This document shows positions 54,063-64,000 of a stretch of 64,000 bases of DNA, in pieces. A program made the translations under genes and the position numbers. The notes beneath the pieces are model-generated. The model searched no databases, had not been told where the DNA came from, and saw nothing but the letters and a program-made list of their open reading frames with translations. Positions within the stretch are counted from its first letter, which is position 1. Every line of letters begins with the position of its first letter. Source of the DNA: Isoptericola croceus (GTDB taxonomy: Bacteria; Actinomycetota; Actinomycetes; Actinomycetales; Cellulomonadaceae); contig NZ_JARLLG010000002.1 of assembly GCF_029382255.1 (NCBI RefSeq), forward strand, positions 434,001 to 498,000, in the 5' to 3' direction.

Positions 54063-55307
54063 ATGGAGACGTTGTCGATCGCCGAGGCGCGTCGGGTCGC
54101 GCTGCGGGCGCAGGGCCTGGACCGTGGACGACCCGCCGGGCCGGTGACCATGCGGCGCCTCACCAGCGTCGTGGACCGGTTGAACCTGCTGCAGATCGAC
54201 TCGGTCAACGTGCTGGCCCGAGCACACCTGGTGCCGCTGTACTCCCGGATGGGTCCGTACGACCCGAGCCTGCTCGAGCGCGCCGCCGGGACGGCGCCGC
54301 GCCGCCTGGTCGAGACGTGGGCGCACGTGGCGTCCTACGTCCCCAGCGCGACGTACCCACTGCTCGAGTGGCGCCGCCGGTCGTACGAGCGGGAGGCGTG
54401 GGGGTCCATCTCTGCCGTCCCGCGGGCGCACCCGCACGAGCTCGCCCTGGTGCGGTCGCTCGTCACCGACCTCGGCCCCGTGACAGCGAGCCGGATCCAC
54501 GACGAGCTCGAGCGGGCCGGCCGGACCGCTCCGCGCTCCCGCATCGAGTGGGGCTGGAACTGGACCACGGCGAAGCACTGCCTCGAGTACCTGTTCTTCA
54601 CCGGCGAGGTCATGGCGGCGCGGCGCAACGGAGCGTTCGAGCGCTGCTACGACCTGTCCGAACGGGTGTTGCCGCCCGCCCTGCGCGACGCGCCGTCGGT
54701 GCCCGACGACGAGGCGGTGCGTCGGTTGCTGGAGCTCGGCGCCCGCGCCCACGGGATCGGCACAGCCCGCTGCTTCCGCGACTACTTCCGGTTGCGCGGG
54801 CCGCTCGCGCAGCAGGCGCTCCGGGACCTGGTCGACGCCGGCACGCTCGTCCCCGTGGCGGTGGAGGGCTGGTCGGAGCCCGTCTACCGGTACCGCGACG
54901 CGGTCGTGCCGCGGCAGGCGTCCGGCAACGCGCTCCTCAGCCCGTTCGACCCGCTGGTGTGGGAACGGCGTCGGCTCGAGTCGTTGTTCGACGTGTTCTA
55001 CCGCATCGAGATCTACGTCCCGGCCCCGCGCCGTCGCCTCGGGTACTACGTGCTGCCGTTCCTGCAGGGTGAGCAGATCACGGCCATGGTCGACCTCAAG
55101 GCGGACCGTGCGGCCGGGGTGCTGCGCGTCGTCGCCGCGCACCGCACGGCCCACGCCGACGCCGCGACCCCGGCGGCGCTCGCGGCCGAGCTGACGCTGC
55201 TCGGCTCCTGGCTGGGTCTCGGCGTCACCGAGACGGCGCCGGTCGGCGACCTCGCCGCCGACCTGGGCGCCGAGGTCCGGCGGCAGGAGGCGGGAGCCGC
55301 CGGGTGA
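54063..55307 (+). CDS. YcaQ-type winged-helix protein, probable DNA glycosylase
   Basis: A 414-residue protein of the HTH_42/YcaQ family. LSIAEARRVALRAQGLDRGR, LLQIDSVNVLARAHLVPLYSRMGPYD and WAHVASYVPSATYPLLEWR are family blocks, followed by three winged-helix units and ALLSPFDPLVWERRR. Family members such as AlkZ and YcaQ (AlkX) unhook DNA interstrand crosslinks; the typical catalytic QxD/Q region corresponds to LLQIDSVN here. The activity is inferred from family. The start is ATG 54063 (METLSIAEA), where the homology begins. Confidence 0.85.
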   Translation: METLSIAEARRVALRAQGLDRGRPAGPVTMRRLTSVVDRLNLLQIDSVNVLARAHLVPLYSRMGPYDPSLLERAAGTAPRRLVETWAHVASYVPSATYPLLEWRRRSYEREAWGSISAVPRAHPHELALVRSLVTDLGPVTASRIHDELERAGRTAPRSRIEWGWNWTTAKHCLEYLFFTGEVMAARRNGAFERCYDLSERVLPPALRDAPSVPDDEAVRRLLELGARAHGIGTARCFRDYFRLRGPLAQQALRDLVDAGTLVPVAVEGWSEPVYRYRDAVVPRQASGNALLSPFDPLVWERRRLESLFDVFYRIEIYVPAPRRRLGYYVLPFLQGEQITAMVDLKADRAAGVLRVVAAHRTAHADAATPAALAAELTLLGSWLGLGVTETAPVGDLAADLGAEVRRQEAGAAG

Positions 55308-55360
55308 ACGGGGCGCGTCGTTAGACTGCAGGTCCGACCGGTGCGCACCAGGAGGAACGG

Positions 55361-56836
55361 ATGACAGCAGGCCTCCCCGCGGACATCTGGATCCTGGCCG
55401 GAGGCGTCCTGCTCGTCGCATCGATCCTCGCCGCGGGGTTCGCCGGGAAGGTCCGCATCCCGGGGCTGCTGCTGTTCCTCCTGGTGGGCATGATCATCGC
55501 CGACGACGGTCTCGACCTGGTCCAGGTCTCCGACGTCGAGCTCGCGCAGACGCTGGGGACGGTCGGCCTGCTGCTCATCCTCTTCGAGGGTGGGTTGACG
55601 ACCAAGCCGCGCGACGTCCGGCAGTCGGCCTGGCCGGCCCTGGTCCTGGCCACCGCCGGCGTCGCCCTCACCGCCGCGGTGGTCGCGCTCGCCGGATGGT
55701 GGCTGCTCGACCTCGACCCGTTGACGGCCATGCTCATCGGGGCCGTCGTCTCCTCGACCGACGCGGCTGCCGTGTTCGCGGTGCTGCGGCGCTCCCCGTT
55801 GCCGCGTCGCCTCTCGTCGCTGCTGGAGGTCGAGTCCGGGGTCAACGACCCGGTCGCCATCATGCTCACCGTCGGGCTCGTCGCCACCTTCACGGGGTCG
55901 CCGGAGCCCTCGGACTGGGTCGCGTTCGGCGTCGTGCAGCTGTTCGGCGGCATCGTGGCGGGGGCGGTCGTCGGGCTGAGCGGCAGCTGGGTGCTGTCCC
56001 GGGCAGAGCTCGGCCCCACGGGCGCCTACCCGGTGCTCGCGCTGGGTGTCGCCGGGCTCGCCTACGGTGCGGCGGCGCTGGTCGGCGGCTCGGGCTTCAT
56101 CGCCGTGTACCTCGCCGGACTCATCGTCGGCGCCCGGGTGACCTTGCACCGGCGCGAGATCCGCGCGTTCCACGCCGGCCTGTCGAATACGGCCGAGATC
56201 GGTCTCTTCCTCCTGCTCGGCATGCTCGTCTTCCCGTCCGACCTGCCGCCGGTCATCGCCCCGGCGCTGATCATCGCGGTGGTCCTCGTGCTGGTCGCGC
56301 GGCCGCTCGCCGTCGGGCTGTGTCTCGTGTGGTTCGGCTACTCCTGGCGCGAGATCGCCTTCGTGTCGTGGGTCGGCCTGCGGGGGGCCGTGCCGATCGT
56401 CCTCGCGACGTTCCCCGCCGTGGCGGGCTACCCCGAGGGTGCGCTGATCTTCAACGTCGTGTTCTTCGTCGTGCTCGTCTCGGCGGCCGTGCAGGGGATC
56501 AGCATCCGCAGCGTCGCCCGTGTCCTCGGCGTCTCGTCGGTGGTGCACGACCTCGAGCCGGTCACGTCGGGGCGGCCCCTCGCCGGAACGGCGACCGAGC
56601 TCTTCGAGGTTCCCGTGCGCCCGGACCTGGCACTCGTCGGGCGGAAGATCGCGACCGTGACGCCGCCGTGCGGCCGGATCACCGCCGTCGTCCGGGACCG
56701 CCGTGCCCTCGCTCCGGACGACCAGGTCGAGCTCGTGCCCGGCGACGTCGTCCTGGTGCTCGTGCCGCGTGATCCCGACTCGGCCCGGCAGGTCACCGCG
56801 TGGGCGCGGGGCGAGCCCACCCCGGGCCAGCCGTAG
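55361..56836 (+). CDS. CPA1-type K+/H+ (or Na+/H+) antiporter, NhaP2-like
   Basis: A 491-residue antiporter with about 12 helices. GMIIADDGLDLVQVSDVELA, VVSSTDAAAVFAVLRRSPLP, LEVESGVNDPVAIMLT and GLRGAVPIVLATFPAVAG follow the NhaP2/CvrA layout, including the ND pair of the transport core. The C-terminal 90 residues form a TrkA_C-like domain (ELFEVPVRPDLALVGRKIA) that likely binds a regulatory ligand. AGGAGG precedes the ATG. It is followed 32 bases later by a second antiporter, so both probably share a transcript. Confidence 0.92.
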   Translation: MTAGLPADIWILAGGVLLVASILAAGFAGKVRIPGLLLFLLVGMIIADDGLDLVQVSDVELAQTLGTVGLLLILFEGGLTTKPRDVRQSAWPALVLATAGVALTAAVVALAGWWLLDLDPLTAMLIGAVVSSTDAAAVFAVLRRSPLPRRLSSLLEVESGVNDPVAIMLTVGLVATFTGSPEPSDWVAFGVVQLFGGIVAGAVVGLSGSWVLSRAELGPTGAYPVLALGVAGLAYGAAALVGGSGFIAVYLAGLIVGARVTLHRREIRAFHAGLSNTAEIGLFLLLGMLVFPSDLPPVIAPALIIAVVLVLVARPLAVGLCLVWFGYSWREIAFVSWVGLRGAVPIVLATFPAVAGYPEGALIFNVVFFVVLVSAAVQGISIRSVARVLGVSSVVHDLEPVTSGRPLAGTATELFEVPVRPDLALVGRKIATVTPPCGRITAVVRDRRALAPDDQVELVPGDVVLVLVPRDPDSARQVTAWARGEPTPGQP

Positions 56837-56868
56837 GATCGCCTCACCGAAGAGGGGAGTGAGGGGCG

Positions 56869-58452
56869 ATGGACGTCATCGCGTTGTACCTGGGAGTCGC
56901 CTTCGCCGGCGGGCTGCTGGCACGTCTGGCCAAGCTGCCGCCGCTGGTCGGCTTCCTGGTGGCAGGGTTCGCGCTGGGGGCGGTGGGTGCACCCGGCCTG
57001 CCCGGGATCGAGACGATCGCGGAGATCGGCGTCTCGCTGCTGCTCTTCACCATCGGTCTCAAGCTCGACGTGCGGACGCTCGCCAAGCCGGTGATCTGGA
57101 TCACGATGGCGACGCACATGGCGCTCAGCGTGATCGTCAGCCTGGGTTTCCTCGGTCTGCTGGCCGTCGCCGGGGCGGTGCTCCTGGGTGGTGAGTCCCT
57201 GCAGACCCTCGCGCTCGTCGGGTTCGCCCTGTCCTTCTCCTCGACGGTGTTCGTCATCAAGGTGCTCGAGGACAGGTCGGACGCCACCAGCCTGTACGGG
57301 CGGGTCGCCGTCGGCATCCTGATCATGCAGGACATCGCCGCGGTCGCGTTCATCGTCGTCGCGACCGGCGAGCTGCCCAGCCCTTGGGCCTTGCTGCTCG
57401 TCCTCCTCCTCCCCGCCCGGCGACTCCTGCACCGGCTCTGGGACGCGGTCGGGCACGGTGAGCTGCAGGTGCTGTTCGGCGTCGCCCTCGCCCTCGGTCC
57501 GGGCTTCTACCTGTTCGAGCACCTGGGCATCTCGGGTGATCTCGGGGCGCTGGTGATGGGGATGCTGCTGGCCTCGCACTCCGGTGCCGGCGAGATGTCC
57601 CGGTCCCTGATGTCGCTGAAGGACCTCATGCTGGTCGCGTTCTTCCTCGAGATCGGTCTGCACGGCACGCCGACCCTTCAGCACGTCGGCCTCGCGGTCG
57701 GCCTGCTGCTGCTCCTGCCGCTGCAGGCAGCGGGCTTCGCCCTGCTCCTGTGGATGCTGCGACTGCGCCGCCGCACGGCGATCCTCACCGGGCTGGTCCT
57801 CGGCAACTTCTCCGAGTTCGGCATCATCGTCGCCGCGGTGGGGTCCGACGCAGGGATGCTCGACGAGGAATGGCTGATCGTCATCTCCCTCGCGGTGGCG
57901 ATGAGCTTCGTCCTGGCGGCGGTGGTCAACCGTCGCGGCGTCGAGATCGCCTCCGCCCTCACCCGCTTCCTCCCGGCGAAGGACCCGTCGTCCCTGCACC
58001 CTGACGACCGGCTCGTCGACATCGGTGACGCCGATGCCGTGGTGCTGGGGCTCGGCCGGGTCGGCACCACGGCCTGCGCCCGCCTGCGTGACGAGTACGG
58101 GCTGCACGTGGTGGGCGTGGAGCACGACGACCAGCGCGTGACCACGCTGCAGGAGCAAGGGTTCGAGGTGGTGCGCGCCGACGCCACCGACCTGGAGTTC
58201 TGGGCCCGGGTCAAGCGTGCGGGGCACGTGCGGATGGCGGTGCTCGCCATGCCGTTCCACAACGCGAACCTCATCGCCCTGTCGAGGTTGCAGGACGCCG
58301 GGTTCGAGGGGCAGGTGGCAGCGATCGCCCGGTACGACGACGACGCCGCCGAGCTGCGGCGGCATGGGGCGGACTCCGTGTTCCACCTCTACGGGGCCGC
58401 GGGCGCCGAGCTGGCCGACCGGGCCGCCGAGGCGCTGTCCGCCGAGCGTTGA
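56869..58452 (+). CDS. KefB-like cation/proton antiporter with TrkA-N domain
   Basis: The 527-residue protein is of the CPA2 type. About 11 helices include [14 protein letters not shown] and [34 protein letters not shown], and [18 protein letters not shown]-terminal TrkA-N Rossmann domain ([20 protein letters not shown], about 395-520) probably binds a nucleotide. Unlike classical KefB or KefC, glutathione-gating motifs are not evident, as expected in a mycothiol organism. The ATG has GAGGGG before it. With its neighbour it would set K+ and pH homeostasis. Confidence 0.9.
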   Translation: MDVIALYLGVAFAGGLLARLAKLPPLVGFLVAGFALGAVGAPGLPGIETIAEIGVSLLLFTIGLKLDVRTLAKPVIWITMATHMALSVIVSLGFLGLLAVAGAVLLGGESLQTLALVGFALSFSSTVFVIKVLEDRSDATSLYGRVAVGILIMQDIAAVAFIVVATGELPSPWALLLVLLLPARRLLHRLWDAVGHGELQVLFGVALALGPGFYLFEHLGISGDLGALVMGMLLASHSGAGEMSRSLMSLKDLMLVAFFLEIGLHGTPTLQHVGLAVGLLLLLPLQAAGFALLLWMLRLRRRTAILTGLVLGNFSEFGIIVAAVGSDAGMLDEEWLIVISLAVAMSFVLAAVVNRRGVEIASALTRFLPAKDPSSLHPDDRLVDIGDADAVVLGLGRVGTTACARLRDEYGLHVVGVEHDDQRVTTLQEQGFEVVRADATDLEFWARVKRAGHVRMAVLAMPFHNANLIALSRLQDAGFEGQVAAIARYDDDAAELRRHGADSVFHLYGAAGAELADRAAEALSAER

Positions 58453-58497
58453 CGTTCGTCGGTCGCGAACCTGGCCCCGCGCTCCGGCACGGGGGAA

Positions 58498-58503
58498 TAG
58501 GAT
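58498..58503 (+). promoter_or_regulatory. Candidate -10 (TAGGAT) for secA
   Basis: TAGGAT lies 105 bases before the secA GTG, just downstream of the antiporter gene. It matches the actinobacterial -10 consensus; no clear -35 is seen at the usual spacing. Confidence 0.32.
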
Positions 58504-58565
58504 GGCAGGCGGTGCGACCGGGACGACGACGCCGTCGTCCGGCCCCGGCCGCCACCACCGAACGG

Positions 58566-58585
58566 GCCCGGGAGATTTCCCGGGC
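58566..58585 (+). promoter_or_regulatory. Leader hairpin before secA
   Basis: GCCCGGGA (58566-58573) pairs with TCCCGGGC (58578-58585) around a four-base loop, 22 bases before the start codon and just upstream of the CGGGAGAAC ribosome site. It may affect secA translation or be an attenuator without a U-tract. Confidence 0.45.
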
Positions 58586-58607
58586 ACCACCGACACGGGA
58601 GAACTGC

Positions 58608-61562
<2,955 letters not shown>

Positions 61563-61597
61563 CCTGCGGGTGACCTGCCCGGTGCGCTAGGGAGTCC

Positions 61598-62143
61598 TCA
61601 GCCGAGCTCGAGGACCGCGACGCGCCAGACGCCGCGCCGTGCCTCGAGCCGGACGGCAGCAGCCCGGACGCGACCGTCGTCCTCGAGGACGACGGTCGCC
61701 TCGGCGGTGCTGTCGCCGAGGCGGACGGTGCGGATCCGCCGGACGGTCACCGGGACGCCGGTGCGCGTCTCGCTGCGGCGGGCCTGGACCAGCTGTGCGC
61801 GGTGGACGAGCTGGTCCAGGACCTGCGGCGTCACCCAGCGGGCGATGTGCGTCGCCGGGCGGTCGCCACGCAGGACCTCGACGGCGGCTCGCACGACGGA
61901 GCCGCACATCGCCGTCGGGTCGGGCAGCCGCGTCGGGGCAGCCGGCGCCGCCGGCAGCGGTCGGCCGGGCGTGGGTGTCGGATCGGCCGGGACGGCACCG
62001 ATGCGCACTCGTCGCACCGGCTCCGGCCGCCGGGACGCGCGCGGAGGAGCCGCCGGGCGGCGCGCCCGGGGAGGGCTCGCGACGCGCAGGCGTCGGGCGC
62101 CCGTGCCTGCCGGCTCGACGTTCTCGGATGCTGTCGTGGTCAT
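61598..62143 (-). CDS. Rv3235-family protein
   Basis: A 181-residue protein with a disordered, Arg/Pro/Ala-rich N-terminal half (about residues 1-75) and a structured C-terminus: SVVRAAVEVLRGDRPATHIARWVTPQVLDQLVHRAQLVQ, given here as the region from about 82 to 120. VRLEARRGVWRVAVLELG ends it. This matches an actinobacterial family named for Mycobacterium Rv3235, always found downstream of secA. Function is unknown. The gene is convergent with secA and follows the LysM gene with a 55-base gap. Confidence 0.78.
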   Translation of the reverse strand: MTTTASENVEPAGTGARRLRVASPPRARRPAAPPRASRRPEPVRRVRIGAVPADPTPTPGRPLPAAPAAPTRLPDPTAMCGSVVRAAVEVLRGDRPATHIARWVTPQVLDQLVHRAQLVQARRSETRTGVPVTVRRIRTVRLGDSTAEATVVLEDDGRVRAAAVRLEARRGVWRVAVLELG

Positions 62144-62198
62144 GAGGTCACTCCGGGTGTGGGTGAGGCCTGGTGAGGGCAGGACGGCGCGGCGTGCG

Positions 62199-62990
62199 TC
62201 AGGGTGCGCGGAGCACCTGACCGGGCAGGATGAGGTCGGGGTCGTCCCCGATCACGTCCCGGTTGGTGTCGTGCCAGGAGGTGACGGCCCGCAGCACGTC
62301 GGCGGGCGTGGCGTCCCCGGGAAGCTCGCGGGCAGCGATGTCCCACAGCGTGTCTCCGCGCTTGACGACGATCTCGTCGGCGCCCCCGTCGTCCTGGTGG
62401 GAGGTGCGCTGGGCGCTGCTGATCGCCGGTGACGCGCCGTCTCCAGCGGCCTGGGGTCCCGCGGCGCTCCCGATGCTGACGGTGGTCACGGACTCGGTGC
62501 TCTCGGCCTCGCCGGGGCCGGGGAGTGCATCGTCCGCGGTGGACTCCCAGCCCAGCTCCAGCACGACGGCGGGGGTGCCGCCCGGGTCGGGAGCCTCGTG
62601 AGCGAGGGCGGTGCCTGGCGTCAGGACCAGGCCGGCTCCCAGCCCCGCGCCGAGAGCCCCACGGGCGAGCCGGCGGACGATCCCCGGTGCCCAGCGGCCC
62701 ACCACGGTCTCCACGGTGCGATCGGGGCGTCCCTGCCGCACCGCGGCGATGCCGGCGAGTGCGGCGATCGCCCCGAGGAGGAGCCAGGCCGCCCCGGCGG
62801 CGCCGGCGACCAGGACCAGCAGCTCGACCCAGGTCTCGACCCGCGCCGTCCGCGCGGACTGGGCGTCGGCCGGCGCCACGGTGCGGATCCGGAGCCCGAG
62901 CAGCGCCAGGGCTGCGAGAGAGGCGGTGAGCACCGCGAGAAGCCCTGACATGCTGCGCGTGACGCCCGGCGCTGTCGACCTGCGAATCAT
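62199..62990 (-). CDS. LysM-domain membrane protein
   Basis: A 263-residue protein with two N-terminal helices (LLAVLTASLAALALLGLRI and VELLVLVAGAAGAAWLLLG), an extracytoplasmic linker rich in acidic and small residues, and a C-terminal LysM domain. The domain reads IVVKRGDTLWDIAARELPG, then DLILPGQVLRAP. LysM binds peptidoglycan N-acetylglucosamine, so this is likely a wall-attached membrane protein. The upstream region (63020-63060) is unusually AT-rich for this genome and probably holds promoters for this gene and the divergent one. Confidence 0.85.
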   Translation of the reverse strand: MIRRSTAPGVTRSMSGLLAVLTASLAALALLGLRIRTVAPADAQSARTARVETWVELLVLVAGAAGAAWLLLGAIAALAGIAAVRQGRPDRTVETVVGRWAPGIVRRLARGALGAGLGAGLVLTPGTALAHEAPDPGGTPAVVLELGWESTADDALPGPGEAESTESVTTVSIGSAAGPQAAGDGASPAISSAQRTSHQDDGGADEIVVKRGDTLWDIAARELPGDATPADVLRAVTSWHDTNRDVIGDDPDLILPGQVLRAP

Positions 62991-63144
62991 CTGCCAACCC
63001 CCGTCGATCCAGCTGTTTCATGCCTGTTGATATCAGTTGATGCTCTCTGATGGCAGATATTGAACCGTAGTGTGGCCCTCGTGTCCAGAGCACGGCATCC
63101 TGGACCGCGGCCCGCACCGGGCCGCACGCCGGAGGGGGGCGCTG

Positions 63145-63696
63145 GTGACGACGTCGGACACCTCACGCTGGACGCTGCTCTTCGCCGACCTCGAGGCGCA
63201 GCTCGCGGCCGAGGAGGCAGCGGAACGGGACGGCACGGTCGCGGAGCTGACCCGCGCGGAGCAGGCGTCGGTGCCGCTGGTGGACCGTCTCCGTGCCGCG
63301 CAGGGCAGGCCCTTGCGCCTCGACCTGCGCGACGGCGAAGTTCTCGAGGGGCGGCTCGAGCGGGTCGCCACCGAATGGGTCCAGCTCGACGCGAGCGCCG
63401 CGCGAGGCGGCCGGGTGCAGCACGTCGTGCCGTTGTCCGCCGTCGTCGGCGTCGCCGGCCTGGGTCGGTACGCCGTCCCCTCGGCGGCCCGTACCGACCG
63501 ACTGGGCCTCGGCACGGCGTTGCGCGGGCTGCAACGGGACCGCGCGCGGGTCCAGGTGCGGACCACGGCGCACGTGGTGCTGGGCCGGATCGCCCGCGTC
63601 GGCGCGGACCACCTCGACGTGGAGGAGCTCGACGCGGGCCGACCGAGCGTGCGGGTCGTCCCGTTCGCCGCTCTGGTCCGGGTCAGCGAGACGTGA
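63145..63696 (+). CDS. Uncharacterised actinobacterial protein
   Basis: I do not recognise a named family. The 183-residue product is soluble, starts TTSDTSRWTLLFADLEAQLA, then has a helical acidic part and a beta-rich part of the type LRLDLRDGEVLEGRLERVAT and VQLDASAARGG, followed by VVPLSAVVGVAGLGRYAV. The alternating hydrophobic pattern suggests a small beta-barrel fold of the PRC- or Sm-like kind, but no motif proves it. GGAGGGGGG at 63131-63139 selects the GTG at 63145. It is divergent from the LysM gene and converges on an HTH gene. Confidence 0.65.
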   Translation: MTTSDTSRWTLLFADLEAQLAAEEAAERDGTVAELTRAEQASVPLVDRLRAAQGRPLRLDLRDGEVLEGRLERVATEWVQLDASAARGGRVQHVVPLSAVVGVAGLGRYAVPSAARTDRLGLGTALRGLQRDRARVQVRTTAHVVLGRIARVGADHLDVEELDAGRPSVRVVPFAALVRVSET

Positions 63697-63713
63697 GGAT
63701 CACCGAGCGCTGA

Positions 63714-63923
63714 TCACAGGGTGCCCGAGTCGATCCGCTCGCGCGTGCGGTCGTACTGCTGCGCGATGTACTCCTCGAGCTTGGCGGTCTCGACCCGCCA
63801 GACCTTCTTGGGGCCGACCTGGATCGCGGGCAGCTCGCCGGAGCGCACGAGCGAGTACGCCTGGGCGGCGGAGATGCTGAGCGTCTCCTGCACCTCGGCG
63901 AGGGAGAGGAAGCGGCTGGCCAT
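63714..63923 (-). CDS. Excisionase/MerR-type helix-turn-helix protein
   Basis: A 69-residue DNA-binding protein. FLSLAEVQETLSISAAQAYSLVRSGELPAIQVGPKKVWRVE spans a winged helix-turn-helix (about residues 4-45), then KLEEYIAQQYDR forms a C-terminal helix. The TLSISAAQAYSLVRSGELPAI pattern is the excisionase-family form. In this location, next to secA-neighbour genes, it is a conserved regulator rather than a phage relic, in my judgement. ATG 63923 (MASRFLS) is chosen, with GGGAAGA upstream; the frame extends 15 codons further. The remaining 77 bases to the window edge show no complete gene. Confidence 0.78.
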   Translation of the reverse strand: MASRFLSLAEVQETLSISAAQAYSLVRSGELPAIQVGPKKVWRVETAKLEEYIAQQYDRTRERIDSGTL

Positions 63924-64000
63924 AGGGCGATCTTCCCACACGGGTGGCTCTTGGTGCGGGTTGTCCACAGGTGATGACGGATGCTTCCGGTCTCGCGCGG

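Noticed and set aside
63714-63923. Excisionase-like gene as sign of a prophage
   Set aside because: No integrase, attachment repeats or phage genes are visible; the gene sits among conserved secA-neighbour genes.

Overview
The window looks like the chromosome of a high-GC Gram-positive actinobacterium. GC-rich codon use, many GTG and TTG starts, the mtrA-mtrB-lpqB trio, a long-form hibernation factor, SecA with a C-terminal metal-binding tail, an Rv3235-like protein and LysM and HTH neighbours together suggest Micrococcales, probably near Cellulomonadaceae or Promicromonosporaceae. The family placement is inference from gene content. I saw no rRNA, tRNA, CRISPR array, insertion sequence or prophage, and no gene-free stretch exceeds 300 bases.

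Region 1 (1-18.8 kb) is the most distinctive. After a cut TauE/SafE permease come cysQ, cysD and cysN, which handle PAP removal and sulfate activation. Two PAPS-type sulfotransferases follow, then two large TagB/TagF-type polyol-phosphate polymerases around a UDP-sugar dehydrogenase. On the other strand lie a TupA-like ATP-grasp gene, a degenerate relative of it, an OafA-type acyltransferase with an SGNH domain and a secreted PLD-like protein. A third polymerase-like gene closes the region. I read it as a locus for an anionic cell-wall glycopolymer that may be sulfated and O-acylated. The first polymerase gene is preceded by a 21-codon leader ORF that overlaps its start and carries two mutually exclusive hairpins.

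Region 2 (18.9-31.9 kb) holds transport. A FecCD/FecE/binding-protein importer is fused as an operon to a heterodimeric exporter-fold ABC pair, behind a Fur/Zur-like 7-1-7 palindrome. A Doc-type toxin-antitoxin pair, a gamma-glutamyltransferase and a YoaK-like membrane protein lie on the other strand. A ProV-ProW-binding protein osmoprotectant importer follows and ends in a strong terminator.

Region 3 (32-39.9 kb) has two paralogous secreted Ig-like-repeat proteins, a third small basic secreted protein, an acyltransferase, ahcY, and an N-terminally truncated acyltransferase that looks like a remnant.

Region 4 (39.9-48 kb) contains a small lipoprotein, an RDD/SpoIIM divergent pair, and a tightly overlapped minus-strand operon of a membrane protein, DUF4129, DUF4350, MoxR and DUF58. 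The two convergent units meet at a perfect 27-bp inverted repeat.

Region 5 (48-64 kb) is core housekeeping: mtrA-mtrB-lpqB, comF-like, hpf, a YcaQ-like protein, two cation/proton antiporters and secA, then convergent small genes (Rv3235-like, LysM, an uncharacterised protein and an excisionase-type HTH protein).
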